13,752 bases of DNA from JAAYBY01 sp964654125 (GTDB lineage Bacteria; Bacillota; Clostridia; Saccharofermentanales; UBA5734), in assembly GCA_964654125.1 (NCBI GenBank), contig CAZZGG010000068.1:1-13752 (forward strand), given 5' to 3'. Position numbers and translations under genes: made by a program. Each line of letters begins with the position of its first letter. Position 1 is the first letter of the stretch. The notes under the pieces were generated by a model. That model made no database searches, was not told where the DNA came from, and worked only from the letters and a program-made list of their open reading frames with translations. Positions 8,222 to 13,752 of the stretch are shown one piece after another.

Positions 8222-8262
8222 GAAAACTAAAAAAGCCGCACTGCTCCGGGGGCAGTGCGGCT
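8222..8262 (-). terminator. Intrinsic terminator of trpB2
   Basis: On the minus strand an 11-bp perfect stem (AGCCGCACTGC with GCAGTGCGGCT, 8262-8252 and 8244-8234) encloses a 7-base loop and is followed by TTTTTTAGTTTT. It begins 18 bases after the trpB2 stop. The T-run is present only in the minus direction, so it serves trpB2 and insulates prfC. Confidence 0.93.
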
Positions 8263-8280
8263 GGAAGCTTAATCAGGATC

Positions 8281-9663
8281 TTATTCTTGAATTCCGGGAA
8301 TTTTGGGCAGGCCCGCAAAGCCACGGGCCAAGTCTTCATCTGTTGGAATGTAGTCGACCATCTGGCCGGCCTGGTACTGCGAATAAGCACTCAGGTCAAA
8401 GTAGCCGGTACCGGAAAGGCCAAAGAGGATAGTCTTGGCCTGGCCGCTTTCTTTACACTTTAAAGCTTCATCTATAGCCACCCGGATGGCATGAGCTGAC
8501 TCAGGGGCCGGCAGGATGGTTTCTGTTTTGGCAAAGAGTGTGGCTGCTTCAAAAACGCTGGTCTGGGTGACAGCGCGGGCCTCATCTAGATAGCCATCGT
8601 GGTAGAGTTTACTCAGGATCGGCGACATACCATGATAGCGCAGACCGCCGGCATGAATAGCCGAAGGCTTGAAATCACTGCCCAAGGTGTACATCCTGGC
8701 CAGGGGGGTGATGTGGCCGGTGTCGCAAAAATCATAAGCATAGCGGCCGCGGGTCAAACTGGGACAGGAGGCAGGTTCAACAGCGATGAAGTAAGGATTG
8801 GCCCTGCCCCTTAATTTGTCACCCATGAAGGGGCTGATTAAGCCACCCAGATTGGAACCGCCTCCGGCACAGCCGATGACCAGATCAGGATACTCATCGA
8901 TTTTTTCCAGCGCCAGCTTACTTTCCAGGCCGATCACAGACTGGTGCAGTAAAACCTGGTTCAGGACCGAGCCCAGGACATAGCGGGTGTCTTTTGATGT
9001 CACGGCCCGCTCGACTGCTTCTGAGATGGCTGTGCCCAGGCTGCCGGTTGACTCGGGGTCCGCTGCCAGCATCTGACGGCCGATTTCTGTCTCATTGCTG
9101 GGGCTGGGGATGATCTGTGCCCCGAATGTTTCCATGACTGCCTTGCGATAAGGCTTTTGCTCGTAAGATACCTTGACCATAAAGACAGTCAGGTCCAGCC
9201 CGAAGTGGGAGCAGGCCATGGCCAGGGCTGTGCCCCACTGGCCGGCTCCTGTTTCTGTGGTCAGGGCCTTCATGCCCTGCTCTTTGGCATAGTAGGCCTG
9301 GGCGATAGCAGTATTCAGCTTGTGGCTGCCTGATGTGTTGTTGCCTTCGAATTTATAATAAATGCGGGCAGGGGTATCCAGTGCTTTTTCCAGTTCATAA
9401 GCCCTGATCAAAGGTGAAGGGCGGTAGATCTTGTAAAATTCGGCAATCTCTGCCGGAATATCAATCAGGCGCTGGCTTGTTTCAACTTCCTGGCGGCAGA
9501 GCTCTTCGCAAAAGACCGGCAGCAGATCGGCCAGCTGAATCTGTTCCATATTGGCAGGATTGATATATGGATCGTGCTTATGCGGCATGTCAGCCTGCAG
9601 GTTATACCATTGGCGGGGGATCTCCTCTTCAGACAAATAGATGCGGTAGGGTTTCTTTTTCAT
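8281..9663 (-). CDS. trpB: Tryptophan synthase beta chain, TrpB2 type
   Basis: This PLP enzyme condenses indole with L-serine to form tryptophan. At 460 residues it matches the TrpB2 subfamily, which has a longer N-terminus than TrpB1 and often works without TrpA. TrpB2-type features are the N-terminal YLSEEEIPRQWYNLQADMP segment and RPSPLIRAYELEKALDTPARIYYKFEGNN. The PLP lysine is K115 in TSGSHKLNTA. ETGAGQWG (137-144) and the phosphate-binding GCAGGGSNLGG follow. The ATG at 9663 has AAGGAG about seven bases upstream; a start nine codons earlier would include the RBS. No trpA or other trp gene is in the window, so the gene may serve indole salvage or work with trp genes elsewhere. The T-box leader upstream indicates control by uncharged tRNA-Trp, which supports the tryptophan assignment. 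Confidence 0.93.
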   Translation of the reverse strand: MKKKPYRIYLSEEEIPRQWYNLQADMPHKHDPYINPANMEQIQLADLLPVFCEELCRQEVETSQRLIDIPAEIAEFYKIYRPSPLIRAYELEKALDTPARIYYKFEGNNTSGSHKLNTAIAQAYYAKEQGMKALTTETGAGQWGTALAMACSHFGLDLTVFMVKVSYEQKPYRKAVMETFGAQIIPSPSNETEIGRQMLAADPESTGSLGTAISEAVERAVTSKDTRYVLGSVLNQVLLHQSVIGLESKLALEKIDEYPDLVIGCAGGGSNLGGLISPFMGDKLRGRANPYFIAVEPASCPSLTRGRYAYDFCDTGHITPLARMYTLGSDFKPSAIHAGGLRYHGMSPILSKLYHDGYLDEARAVTQTSVFEAATLFAKTETILPAPESAHAIRVAIDEALKCKESGQAKTILFGLSGTGYFDLSAYSQYQAGQMVDYIPTDEDLARGFAGLPKIPGIQE

Positions 9664-9721
9664 TGTGTGCTCCTTTCCTGTGTCTTGCACAGTTACCTTT
9701 TTTGGTCAGGTTTTAGTCCCG

Positions 9722-9754
9722 AAAAATCAGGACCCGTGTGCATGACAGCGGTCC
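9722..9754 (-). other. Possible second hairpin with T-run between T-box terminator and trpB2
   Basis: On the minus strand GGACC (9754-9750) can pair with GGTCC (9734-9730), with TGT/ACA pairing inside and an internal mismatch. The sequence TGATTTTTC follows. It could be a weak second terminator or a processing structure in the trpB2 5' region. The stem is imperfect, so the call is tentative. Confidence 0.3.
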
Positions 9755-9769
9755 AGGCAGCGCTTGCCG

Positions 9770-9810
9770 AAATAAAAAATCCTGCCCCTTCGGTAAAGAA
9801 GGGACAGGAT
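9770..9810 (-). terminator. Regulatory intrinsic terminator of the T-box leader
   Basis: On the minus strand a 13-bp stem (9810-9798 with 9791-9779, one G-T wobble) encloses the loop TTTACC and runs into TTTTTTATTT. Its 5' arm contains GTCCCT, which can instead pair with the T-box AGGG to form the antiterminator. This gives the mutually exclusive pair expected for T-box control. Confidence 0.92.
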
Positions 9811-10057
9811 CGATAATCCTGCGGTACCACCCTATTTGGCTTTGTCTGCAAAGCCCGCTTTGTCATGTACCTGTTGATACACGGCCGACTGATAACGGTA
9901 CGGCTGCCCGTTGGCGCTTACTGACATACTCTGCTTTCAGGCCACCCTCGTAAGGCCATTTAGTCAAACCCGTAATACTGCAATCCCACCAGCAGCAGTT
10001 CTCTGGAATCCGGTTTTTCGACCTACTCGTCTTACTCAACGGTTTAAATATGATGTT
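9770..10057 (-). ncRNA. T-box riboswitch leader (tRNA-Trp responsive) of trpB2
   Basis: This cis-acting leader senses uncharged tRNA and lets transcription continue into trpB2 when tryptophan is short. The T-box core AGGGTGGTACCGCAGG is at 9833-9818 on the minus strand, directly followed by the antiterminator/terminator switch. Stem I elements are also present in order: an AGTA segment of the specifier-loop S-turn (within ACGAGTAGGTC), the distal AGAGAACTGC and GGTGGGATTGCAG elements, then the closing strand GGGTTTGAC. After that comes the codon TGG at 9958-9956 in the position expected for the specifier. TGG means tRNA-Trp, in agreement with the TrpB2 gene downstream. The 5' end at about 10057 is inferred from the promoter. 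The exact specifier position was judged by eye, not by a covariance model. Confidence 0.92.
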
Positions 10058-10063
10058 AAGCAA

Positions 10064-10092
10064 ATTATAGAGCGGCAGCTTGTCAATGTCAA
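10064..10092 (-). promoter_or_regulatory. Consensus sigma-A promoter of the T-box/trpB2 unit
   Basis: On the minus strand TTGACA (10092-10087) and TATAAT (10069-10064) are both perfect hexamers with the ideal 17-base spacing. A second TTGACA follows immediately (10086-10081) but is badly spaced. The start site would be near 10057, right before the T-box stem I. The promoter begins only three bases after the stop of the upstream SDR gene. Confidence 0.88.
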
Positions 10093-10094
10093 AC

Positions 10095-11096
10095 CTAATT
10101 TTCGCGGGCTGCGCTCTCCTGGCGGATGACCTTTTCCACAAACTCATCCCAGTCAGGTTCGACAATTTGCAGGTCTGGCTGGCTTTGCAGGTAGGCCAGG
10201 CTGCTCCTGACCCCCTGGTCAAAGCGGATTGTCGCCTTAAATCCCGGTACAAAACGTTTGATCTTGCTGTTGTCGAAGATGGCGCAATTGCTTTTGTCGC
10301 CCAGCAGGGGGCCAGCCAGGGCTGGGTCGTGGGCAATCAGGGTATCTGATGTGACATGGAAAAGATTGGCCTTGACACCAAGGGCTGTCGCGATGGACTG
10401 ATAGATCTGGTTCCAGCTCAAAGCTTCATCAGATGTGATATGAAAAGCTTCACCGATGGTGTGGATATTACCCATCAGGCCGATAAAACCCCGGGCAAAG
10501 TCATTGCTGTGGGTGACGGTCCAAAGGGAAGTGCCATCCCCGATGACAAGAACCGGTTTTTCCTGCTGCATACGCAAGATGGTCTGCCAGGGACCCTTGC
10601 CCCTGATGGCCAAGGGTAAAGACCAGTCACTATAGGTGTGGCTGGGTCTGACGATTGTGGCAGGGAAGCCTTTCGCGCGGTAAGCCTCCACCAAGATATC
10701 CTCACAGGCTATCTTGTCCCGTGAATACTGCCAGTAGGGATTGGCTAGGGGTGTGCTTTCTATAACAGGGAAAGAAAGGGGTGGTTTTTGGTAGGCTGAA
10801 GCTGAGCTGATGAAGATATACTGACCGCAGCGGCCGCTAAAAAGCCGCAGATCCCGTTCGACATGGTCCGGTGTGAAGGCGATAAAATCGACAACCACAT
10901 CATAATACTTGTCCTTGAGCAGATCCGCTACCACAGCCTCATCATTGATATCGGCCAGCAGTTGGGCTGCGCCCTGGGGCAGTCTGTCATTATGGCTACC
11001 CCGGTTCAGTAAGGTAAGGTCCCAGCCTAGATCAATGGCCAGGCGGCTGATGGCAGAGCTGATGGTCCCAGTACCACCTATAAAAAGAGCACGCAT
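10095..11096 (-). CDS. NAD(P)-dependent epimerase/dehydratase-like protein (extended SDR)
   Basis: This is a 333-residue Rossmann-fold protein of the atypical/extended short-chain dehydrogenase family. It shows the nucleotide-binding motif GGTGTIS (7-13), the acidic DI after strand 3 (49-50), an IFISSASAY active-site strand (94-102) and the catalytic YxxxK as Y124-SRD-K128. The middle and C-terminus (IVRPSHTYSDWSLP, VIGDGTSLWTVTHSNDFARGF, GEAFHITSDEALSWNQIYQSI) resemble epimerase-like proteins acting on nucleotide sugars or small carbonyl compounds. The substrate cannot be inferred. I chose the ATG at 11096 because AGGAGG lies nine bases upstream and the Rossmann strand begins at once; an ATG 11 codons earlier would swallow the RBS. 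No terminator follows, so its transcript would run through the T-box leader into trpB2. A Pho-box-like repeat lies upstream. Confidence 0.88.
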   Translation of the reverse strand: MRALFIGGTGTISSAISRLAIDLGWDLTLLNRGSHNDRLPQGAAQLLADINDEAVVADLLKDKYYDVVVDFIAFTPDHVERDLRLFSGRCGQYIFISSASAYQKPPLSFPVIESTPLANPYWQYSRDKIACEDILVEAYRAKGFPATIVRPSHTYSDWSLPLAIRGKGPWQTILRMQQEKPVLVIGDGTSLWTVTHSNDFARGFIGLMGNIHTIGEAFHITSDEALSWNQIYQSIATALGVKANLFHVTSDTLIAHDPALAGPLLGDKSNCAIFDNSKIKRFVPGFKATIRFDQGVRSSLAYLQSQPDLQIVEPDWDEFVEKVIRQESAAREN

Positions 11097-11127
11097 AATA
11101 CTAGTCCTCCTGTAACTATTCAGTCGC

Positions 11128-11166
11128 AAGTAATCTGACTGTAATAAAACTGTAACATATACTCAA
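11128..11166 (+). promoter_or_regulatory. Pho-box-like direct repeats with 11-bp period
   Basis: Six-base units recur every 11 bases: AAGTAA (11128), CTGTAA (11139), CTGTAA (11150) and a poor fourth, ACTCAA (11161). The central pair, CTGTAA-TAAAA-CTGTAA, differs from the E. coli Pho-box consensus (CTGTCA, A/T-rich spacer, CTGTCA) by one base per half. One-turn direct repeats are the usual binding pattern of OmpR/PhoB-family response regulators. They lie 32-69 bases upstream of the SDR start codon. A plus-strand promoter-like pair (CTGACT 11135, TATACT 11158) overlaps them, so the target could be either direction. Confidence 0.4.
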
Positions 11167-11183
11167 TCCCAGGACAATTGAGT
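11161..11183. repeat. Short inverted repeat ACTCAAT / ATTGAGT
   Basis: Seven perfect base pairs (11161-11167 with 11177-11183) are separated by nine bases. There is no following T-run, so it is not a terminator. It adjoins the Pho-box-like repeats and could be an operator or chance. Confidence 0.35.
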
Positions 11184-11265
11184 TCTACCCTAGATCAATC
11201 TTATAGATGCACGCTTGATTGGAAAACCTAAAAACGTCCCTATGCGGTTAAATGGTGGAATTTTG

Positions 11266-11339
11266 ACCTGTACACTATATTTTAAGAATATTTTTTTATC
11301 ATATAATATTTCATGTGCAGAGGAAATACTTGTACAGGT
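11266..11339. repeat. 9-bp inverted-repeat pair ACCTGTACA ... TGTACAGGT
   Basis: The two arms (11266-11274 and 11331-11339) are perfect complements separated by 56 AT-rich bases that include the TATAAT at 11302. Similarity continues weakly past the inner ends. The flanks show no target-site duplication, so a mobile-element origin is not supported. Paired operator sites around a promoter or a long hairpin are possible. Confidence 0.5.
11302..11307 (+). promoter_or_regulatory. Candidate -10 (TATAAT) of the small hydrophobic ORF
   Basis: A perfect TATAAT sits in a T-rich tract with only a poor -35 (TTTTAA at 16-base spacing). Transcription from about 11314 would give a leader of roughly 67 bases before the 24-codon ORF and a transcript of about 190 bases ending at the 11466-11499 terminator. 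Confidence 0.4.
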
Positions 11340-11380
11340 TGGCTTGCACACCTCTATCTTTGTTAAGGGAGCTGCTGCAA

Positions 11381-11455
11381 ATGAAATGTATTTTTGATTT
11401 CATTCAGGCTATTGCTGCTTTAGGCAATTTGCTGTTAGCAGCTTTGGCCTTGTGA
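11381..11455 (+). CDS. 24-residue hydrophobic peptide, possible type I toxin
   Basis: This short ORF has AAGGGAG nine bases before its ATG, a good ribosome binding site. The peptide starts MKCIFDFIQAIAALG and ends in a Leu/Ala-rich hydrophobic stretch, long enough for one short membrane helix. The TGA is followed within 11 bases by a terminator, so the mRNA would be very short. Short hydrophobic peptides with compact mRNAs that end at bidirectional terminators are typical of type I toxins (Fst, TxpA/BsrG and holin-like groups). I do not recognise the peptide itself, and the lack of charged residues after the helix is unlike many of those toxins. It could also be a regulatory leader peptide or a chance ORF. 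Confidence 0.42.
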   Translation: MKCIFDFIQAIAALGNLLLAALAL

Positions 11456-11465
11456 AAGAAAAAGT

Positions 11466-11499
11466 AAAACGCCCTGTCGGTAGAGCGACTGAGCGTTTT
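11466..11499. terminator. Bidirectional intrinsic terminator downstream of the small ORF
   Basis: AAAACGC (11466-11472) pairs with GCGTTTT (11493-11499). An inner TCG/CGA helix closes a six-base loop, with a mismatched stretch between the helices. T-runs occur on both strands (GCGTTTT on plus; GCGTTTTACTTTTT on minus). It can stop the small-ORF transcript and any opposing RNA from the right. Confidence 0.65.
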
Positions 11500-11517
11500 C
11501 ATAAAATGAATAAAGCT

Positions 11518-11544
11518 GAGGTGTGACACCTTAAAGTGTTCCTC
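11518..11544 (-). ncRNA. Possible antisense RNA 5' stem-loop (palindrome AGGTGTGACACCT)
   Basis: A 13-base palindrome (11519-11531) lies within a region that, on the minus strand, can fold as GAGG/CCTC plus ACAC/GTGT around the loop TTTAAG. A minus-strand TAAAAT (11559-11554), with TTCACA 20 bases upstream, could start an RNA near 11547. That RNA would run to the bidirectional terminator (about 80 bases) and overlap the 3' end of the small-ORF mRNA. The promoter is weak, so this is only a candidate. Confidence 0.22.
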
Positions 11545-11650
11545 TGTACTCCTATTTTACAATGCTTTTTGCCTTCAATTGTGAACAGTTTGTAACTAAG
11601 CTTGGACGGCTCAGCTAGTGCCAGCCTAGGTCCGCTTTAACCTGCTTTGG

Positions 11651-11679
11651 TTTTCATAAGGACTGGCCTGTGCTAAAAT
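11651..11679 (+). promoter_or_regulatory. Promoter of the rhomboid-like gene
   Basis: TTTTCA (11651-11656) and TAAAAT (11674-11679) are spaced 17 bases apart, with a TG at 11671-11672 giving an extended -10. The start site would be near 11686, some 27 bases before the ATG. It probably also drives the oxidoreductase gene downstream. Confidence 0.65.
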
Positions 11680-11712
11680 AGCTGTATTGCTTTAAGGAAT
11701 AAGGGAAGTACG

Positions 11713-12348
11713 ATGCGTAAATTCATTAACAAGGCTGCAGAAAAACTCAGGCCGATTGCGATCCGTGACCTGATGAAATACCTGGTTATCAGTATGGGAG
11801 CTGTTTTTGTCCTGGATTTTGTCTTTGCTGGCCAGGTCAGCAGATTTTTAGCCTTTAACAAAGTTGCTCTATTTTCTGGCCAGATCTGGCGGATCATCTC
11901 CTTTATTTTCCTGCCTGTTAACAGCAGTATGCTCTTTATCTTCTTTTCCCTTTATTTTTACTGGTTGATCGGCCAGGCTCTGGAGAACGAGTGGGGCACA
12001 GCCAGGTTCAATCTGTTTTATTTAGTTGGCATAATCGGAACAATAATAGCTGGACTGATCACAGGCTATGCCACAAACCATTATCTGAACATGTCTTTAT
12101 TTTTAGCCTTTGCCATCTTGTTTCCCAATCTGGAACTAAGGCTGTTTTTTGTTTTACCGGTCAAGGTCAAATGGCTGGCCTGGCTTGATCTGGCCTACCT
12201 GGCCTGGCAACTGCTGATTATCAGCTGGCCGGCCCGGATAGCACTTGTTGTCTCGCTGGTCAATATTGTCCTTTTCTTTGGCCAGGATTTTACTGATATG
12301 TTGCATAATGCGAAAAGAAGGCGTGAATGGCGTAAGCATTTTAGATAG
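11713..12348 (+). CDS. Rhomboid-fold membrane protein, probably not a protease
   Basis: This 211-residue polytopic protein resembles the clostridial rhomboid-like/Der1-like group. About six helices are visible from residue 24 to 190. Rhomboid landmarks are GQIWRIISFIFLP (56-68) and the ENEWGTARFNLFYLVG segment (91-106). NMSLFLAFAILFPNLELRLFFVLPVKVKWLAWLD (126-159) is a hallmark of this group. The protease GxSG is not present (the corresponding stretch reads LNMSLF), and the sixth helix (175-190) has no histidine, so the Ser-His dyad appears to be missing. A non-catalytic role such as binding membrane proteins is inferred. AAGGGAAG is four bases before the ATG, and a good promoter precedes it. 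The next gene starts 30 bases later. Confidence 0.8.
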   Translation: MRKFINKAAEKLRPIAIRDLMKYLVISMGAVFVLDFVFAGQVSRFLAFNKVALFSGQIWRIISFIFLPVNSSMLFIFFSLYFYWLIGQALENEWGTARFNLFYLVGIIGTIIAGLITGYATNHYLNMSLFLAFAILFPNLELRLFFVLPVKVKWLAWLDLAYLAWQLLIISWPARIALVVSLVNIVLFFGQDFTDMLHNAKRRREWRKHFR

Positions 12349-12378
12349 CAAAGCTGACAGGAAATAAGGGAGGTATTT

Positions 12379-13659
12379 ATGAAAAAAAGATATGCGCAAG
12401 TGGGTATTGGCGGCCGGGCCAGGTTTTTTTACGAAGCCATAGCCGGCACTTACCAGGAAACAGCCCAGCTGGTTGCTTTTTGCGATGTCAACCAGACCAG
12501 GATGGATTATGCCAATAAGATCCTGCAGGAAAACTACCAATATGCGGCTGTGCCGACATATAAGATGGAAGACTTTGAAAAGATGATCGCCCAGGAAAAG
12601 CCGGACTGGGTTATTGTCACCTCAATCGACAGGACTCACCATAAATATATTACCAGGGCCATGGAACTGGGCTGTGATGTGATCAGTGAAAAACCGATGA
12701 CCACAGATGCTAGCAAAGCCCGCCTGATCATGGACACTGTAGCAAAGACCGGCCGGGAGCTGCGTGTGACCTTCAACTACCGTTATGCACCGCATAACAC
12801 CAAGATCAGGGAGCTGATCATGCAGGACACAATCGGGGAGATCTTCTCGGTCCACTTTGAATGGCTGCTCAATACCCAGCACGGTGCCGATTACTTCCGG
12901 CGCTGGCATCGGGATAAGCGCAACAGCGGCGGCCTTTTAGTCCACAAAGCCACCCACCATTTTGACCTGGTCAATTTCTGGCTGGGCACCATGCCCGACA
13001 CTGTCTTTGCCATGGGCGACTTACGCTTTTATGGCCGGGAGAATGCAGAAAACAGGGGCGAAACCCGTTTTTACACCAGGGCCCATGGCAGCGAGTATGC
13101 CAAGGATGATTATTTTGCCTTACAGATGGCCGACAACGAGCAGCTCAAGGCCCTTTACCTTGACGCTGAAAAAGACGATGGCTATATCCGGGACCAGAGC
13201 GTTTTCGGTGACGGGATCAGCATTGAGGACACCATGGGTGTCATGGTCCGTTACAAAAATAATGCTATCTTGACCTATTCCTTGAACGCCTATCTACCCT
13301 GGGAGGGCTTCCGGGTCGCCTTCAACGGCAGCAAGGGCCGCATCCAGGTCCTGGTGGCGGAAAACTCTTATGTTAATGCCGGAGGCGGCAAGGAAATAGA
13401 GGGCTCGGCTAAAAAGACCAGTATTGCTGTATTCCCCATGTTCGGTGAGCCTTACGAGGTTGAAGTGGCCAAACAGGCCGGCGGCCATGGTGGTGGTGAC
13501 CCGGTTCTGCTCAATGATCTTTTCGGTGTGCCGGTGCAAGATCCCTTTGAGCGGGCAGCATCCCATGTTGACGGAGCCATGTCCATCCTGACCGGAGTGG
13601 CTGCAAACCAGTCAATTGCCAGCGGCCTGCCGGTTAAGATAACTGACCTGCTGAAGTGA
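12379..13659 (+). CDS. Gfo/Idh/MocA family oxidoreductase
   Basis: This 426-residue NAD(P)-dependent dehydrogenase belongs to the family that oxidises or epimerises sugars, inositols and sugar derivatives. The N-terminal Rossmann domain shows GIGGRAR (9-15), the acidic CDVN after strand 2 (35-38) and the diagnostic EKP (104-106). The C-terminal alpha/beta domain carries GGLLVHKATHHFDL (184-197), where K190, H193/H194 and D196 are in the usual catalytic positions. The second half (FYGRENAENRGETRFYTRA, GISIEDTMGVMVRYKN, LNAYLPWEGFRVAFNGSKGRI) is typical of the larger members. The substrate cannot be told. AAGGGAGG lies five bases before the ATG. It is probably cotranscribed with the rhomboid-like gene, and its stop overlaps the start of the DUF503 gene. 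No terminator separates them. Confidence 0.93.
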   Translation: MKKRYAQVGIGGRARFFYEAIAGTYQETAQLVAFCDVNQTRMDYANKILQENYQYAAVPTYKMEDFEKMIAQEKPDWVIVTSIDRTHHKYITRAMELGCDVISEKPMTTDASKARLIMDTVAKTGRELRVTFNYRYAPHNTKIRELIMQDTIGEIFSVHFEWLLNTQHGADYFRRWHRDKRNSGGLLVHKATHHFDLVNFWLGTMPDTVFAMGDLRFYGRENAENRGETRFYTRAHGSEYAKDDYFALQMADNEQLKALYLDAEKDDGYIRDQSVFGDGISIEDTMGVMVRYKNNAILTYSLNAYLPWEGFRVAFNGSKGRIQVLVAENSYVNAGGGKEIEGSAKKTSIAVFPMFGEPYEVEVAKQAGGHGGGDPVLLNDLFGVPVQDPFERAASHVDGAMSILTGVAANQSIASGLPVKITDLLK

Positions 13660-13752
13660 TAGTCAAGGCAATCAAGATAAGTCTGCGCCTGGCTGCGGCC
13701 CAGTCCTTAAAGGAGAAGCGGCGGGTGCTGAAAAGTCTGCTGGATCAGATCA
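13656..13752 (+). CDS. DUF503 (YlxP-like) protein, 3' partial
   Basis: The first 32 codons of a gene begin on a GTG that overlaps the stop of the oxidoreductase gene (GTGA) and continue past the window edge. The N-terminus IVKAIKISLRLAAAQSLKEKRRVLKSLLDQI matches the DUF503 pattern: a beta strand followed by a SLKEKR-hV-KSLL helix start. Family members are about 90-100 residues, often lie in the nusA-infB-rbfA region, and are cytoplasmic proteins of poorly defined role. Here the context is different: it is coupled to an oxidoreductase. An AAAGGAG-like sequence within the coding region (near 13709) is too far inside to be its RBS; translational coupling is likely. The call relies on a short but distinctive segment. 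Confidence 0.78.
   Translation, partial: MIVKAIKISLRLAAAQSLKEKRRVLKSLLDQI

Larger units (their letters stand above)
11097..11712. other. Signal-rich 616-base intergenic region between divergent genes
   Basis: No protein gene of ordinary size is supported here. From left to right it holds the RBS of the SDR gene, the Pho-box-like direct repeats (11128-11166), a 7-bp inverted repeat (11161-11183), a 9-bp inverted-repeat pair (11266-11339), a candidate promoter with TATAAT at 11302, a 24-codon ORF (11381-11455), a bidirectional terminator (11466-11499) and a palindrome at 11519-11531. The promoter of the rhomboid-like gene (11651-11679) and that gene's RBS come last. It is AT-rich relative to its flanks. 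Confidence 0.8.

Noticed and set aside
8142..8390. N-terminal extension of prfC by 83 codons
   Set aside because: It would cover the prfC promoter candidate, the trpB2 terminator and the 3' end of trpB2, and encodes residues unlike RF3. The ATG at 8141 has a clear RBS.
9863..10336. 157-codon minus-strand reading frame
   Set aside because: It spans the end of the SDR gene and the T-box leader in a different frame, and has no RBS or family features.
11266..11339. Miniature inverted-repeat transposable element
   Set aside because: The arms are only nine bases, no target-site duplication is seen at the flanks, and no second copy occurs in the window.
11215..11397. 60-codon plus-strand reading frame in the intergenic region
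   Set aside because: It starts on a TTG with no RBS, crosses the inverted repeats and the promoter, and overlaps the better-supported 24-codon ORF in another frame. Its residues show no recognisable motif.
1..13752. tRNA or rRNA genes and insertion sequences
   Set aside because: No tRNA-like CCA-ended cloverleaf, rRNA segment or transposase motif was recognised on either strand by eye.

Overview
The window looks like part of the chromosome of an anaerobic Gram-positive bacterium, probably a clostridial (Oscillospirales/Acetivibrionales-like) fibre degrader. Supporting signs are a dockerin and a cohesin gene side by side, strong GGAGG-type ribosome binding sites, GTG and TTG starts, a tryptophan T-box leader, proline/threonine-rich surface linkers and a clostridial-type rhomboid-like protein. 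Base composition rises from AT-rich at the left edge (18 of 60 G+C at 421-480) to GC-rich in the middle (40 of 60 at 3421-3480). The species cannot be named from this sequence.

Left arm, plus strand, 1-6534: six tightly packed genes that may form one operon. They are the C-terminal end of a dockerin protein, a membrane-anchored cohesin protein (overlapping by ATGA), a GtrA-like membrane protein (GTG start), folylpolyglutamate synthase folC, a TPR protein with one membrane helix and a PT linker (TTG start), and threonine synthase thrC. The first two look like a matched surface-attachment pair. The rest is a mixture of housekeeping and envelope genes.

Middle, minus strand, 6531-11096: prfC (release factor 3) meets thrC tail to tail with overlapping stop codons. 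Next comes a TrpB2-type tryptophan synthase beta chain with its own terminator and, upstream, a full T-box leader with a UGG (Trp) specifier candidate, an intrinsic terminator and a near-perfect sigma-A promoter. That promoter lies just past the stop of a NAD(P)-dependent epimerase/SDR gene, which is the last gene of this arm.

Intergenic region, 11097-11712: this 616-base stretch is unusually full of signals. It holds a Pho-box-like set of 11-bp-spaced direct repeats, a pair of 9-bp inverted repeats around an AT-rich promoter, a 24-residue hydrophobic small ORF with a good RBS, a bidirectional terminator and another palindrome. The layout resembles a type I toxin-antitoxin locus, but this is a hypothesis.

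Right arm, plus strand, 11656-13752: a rhomboid-fold membrane protein that appears to lack the catalytic dyad, a Gfo/Idh/MocA oxidoreductase, and the first 32 codons of a DUF503 (YlxP-like) gene that starts on a GTG overlapping the previous stop and runs off the window.
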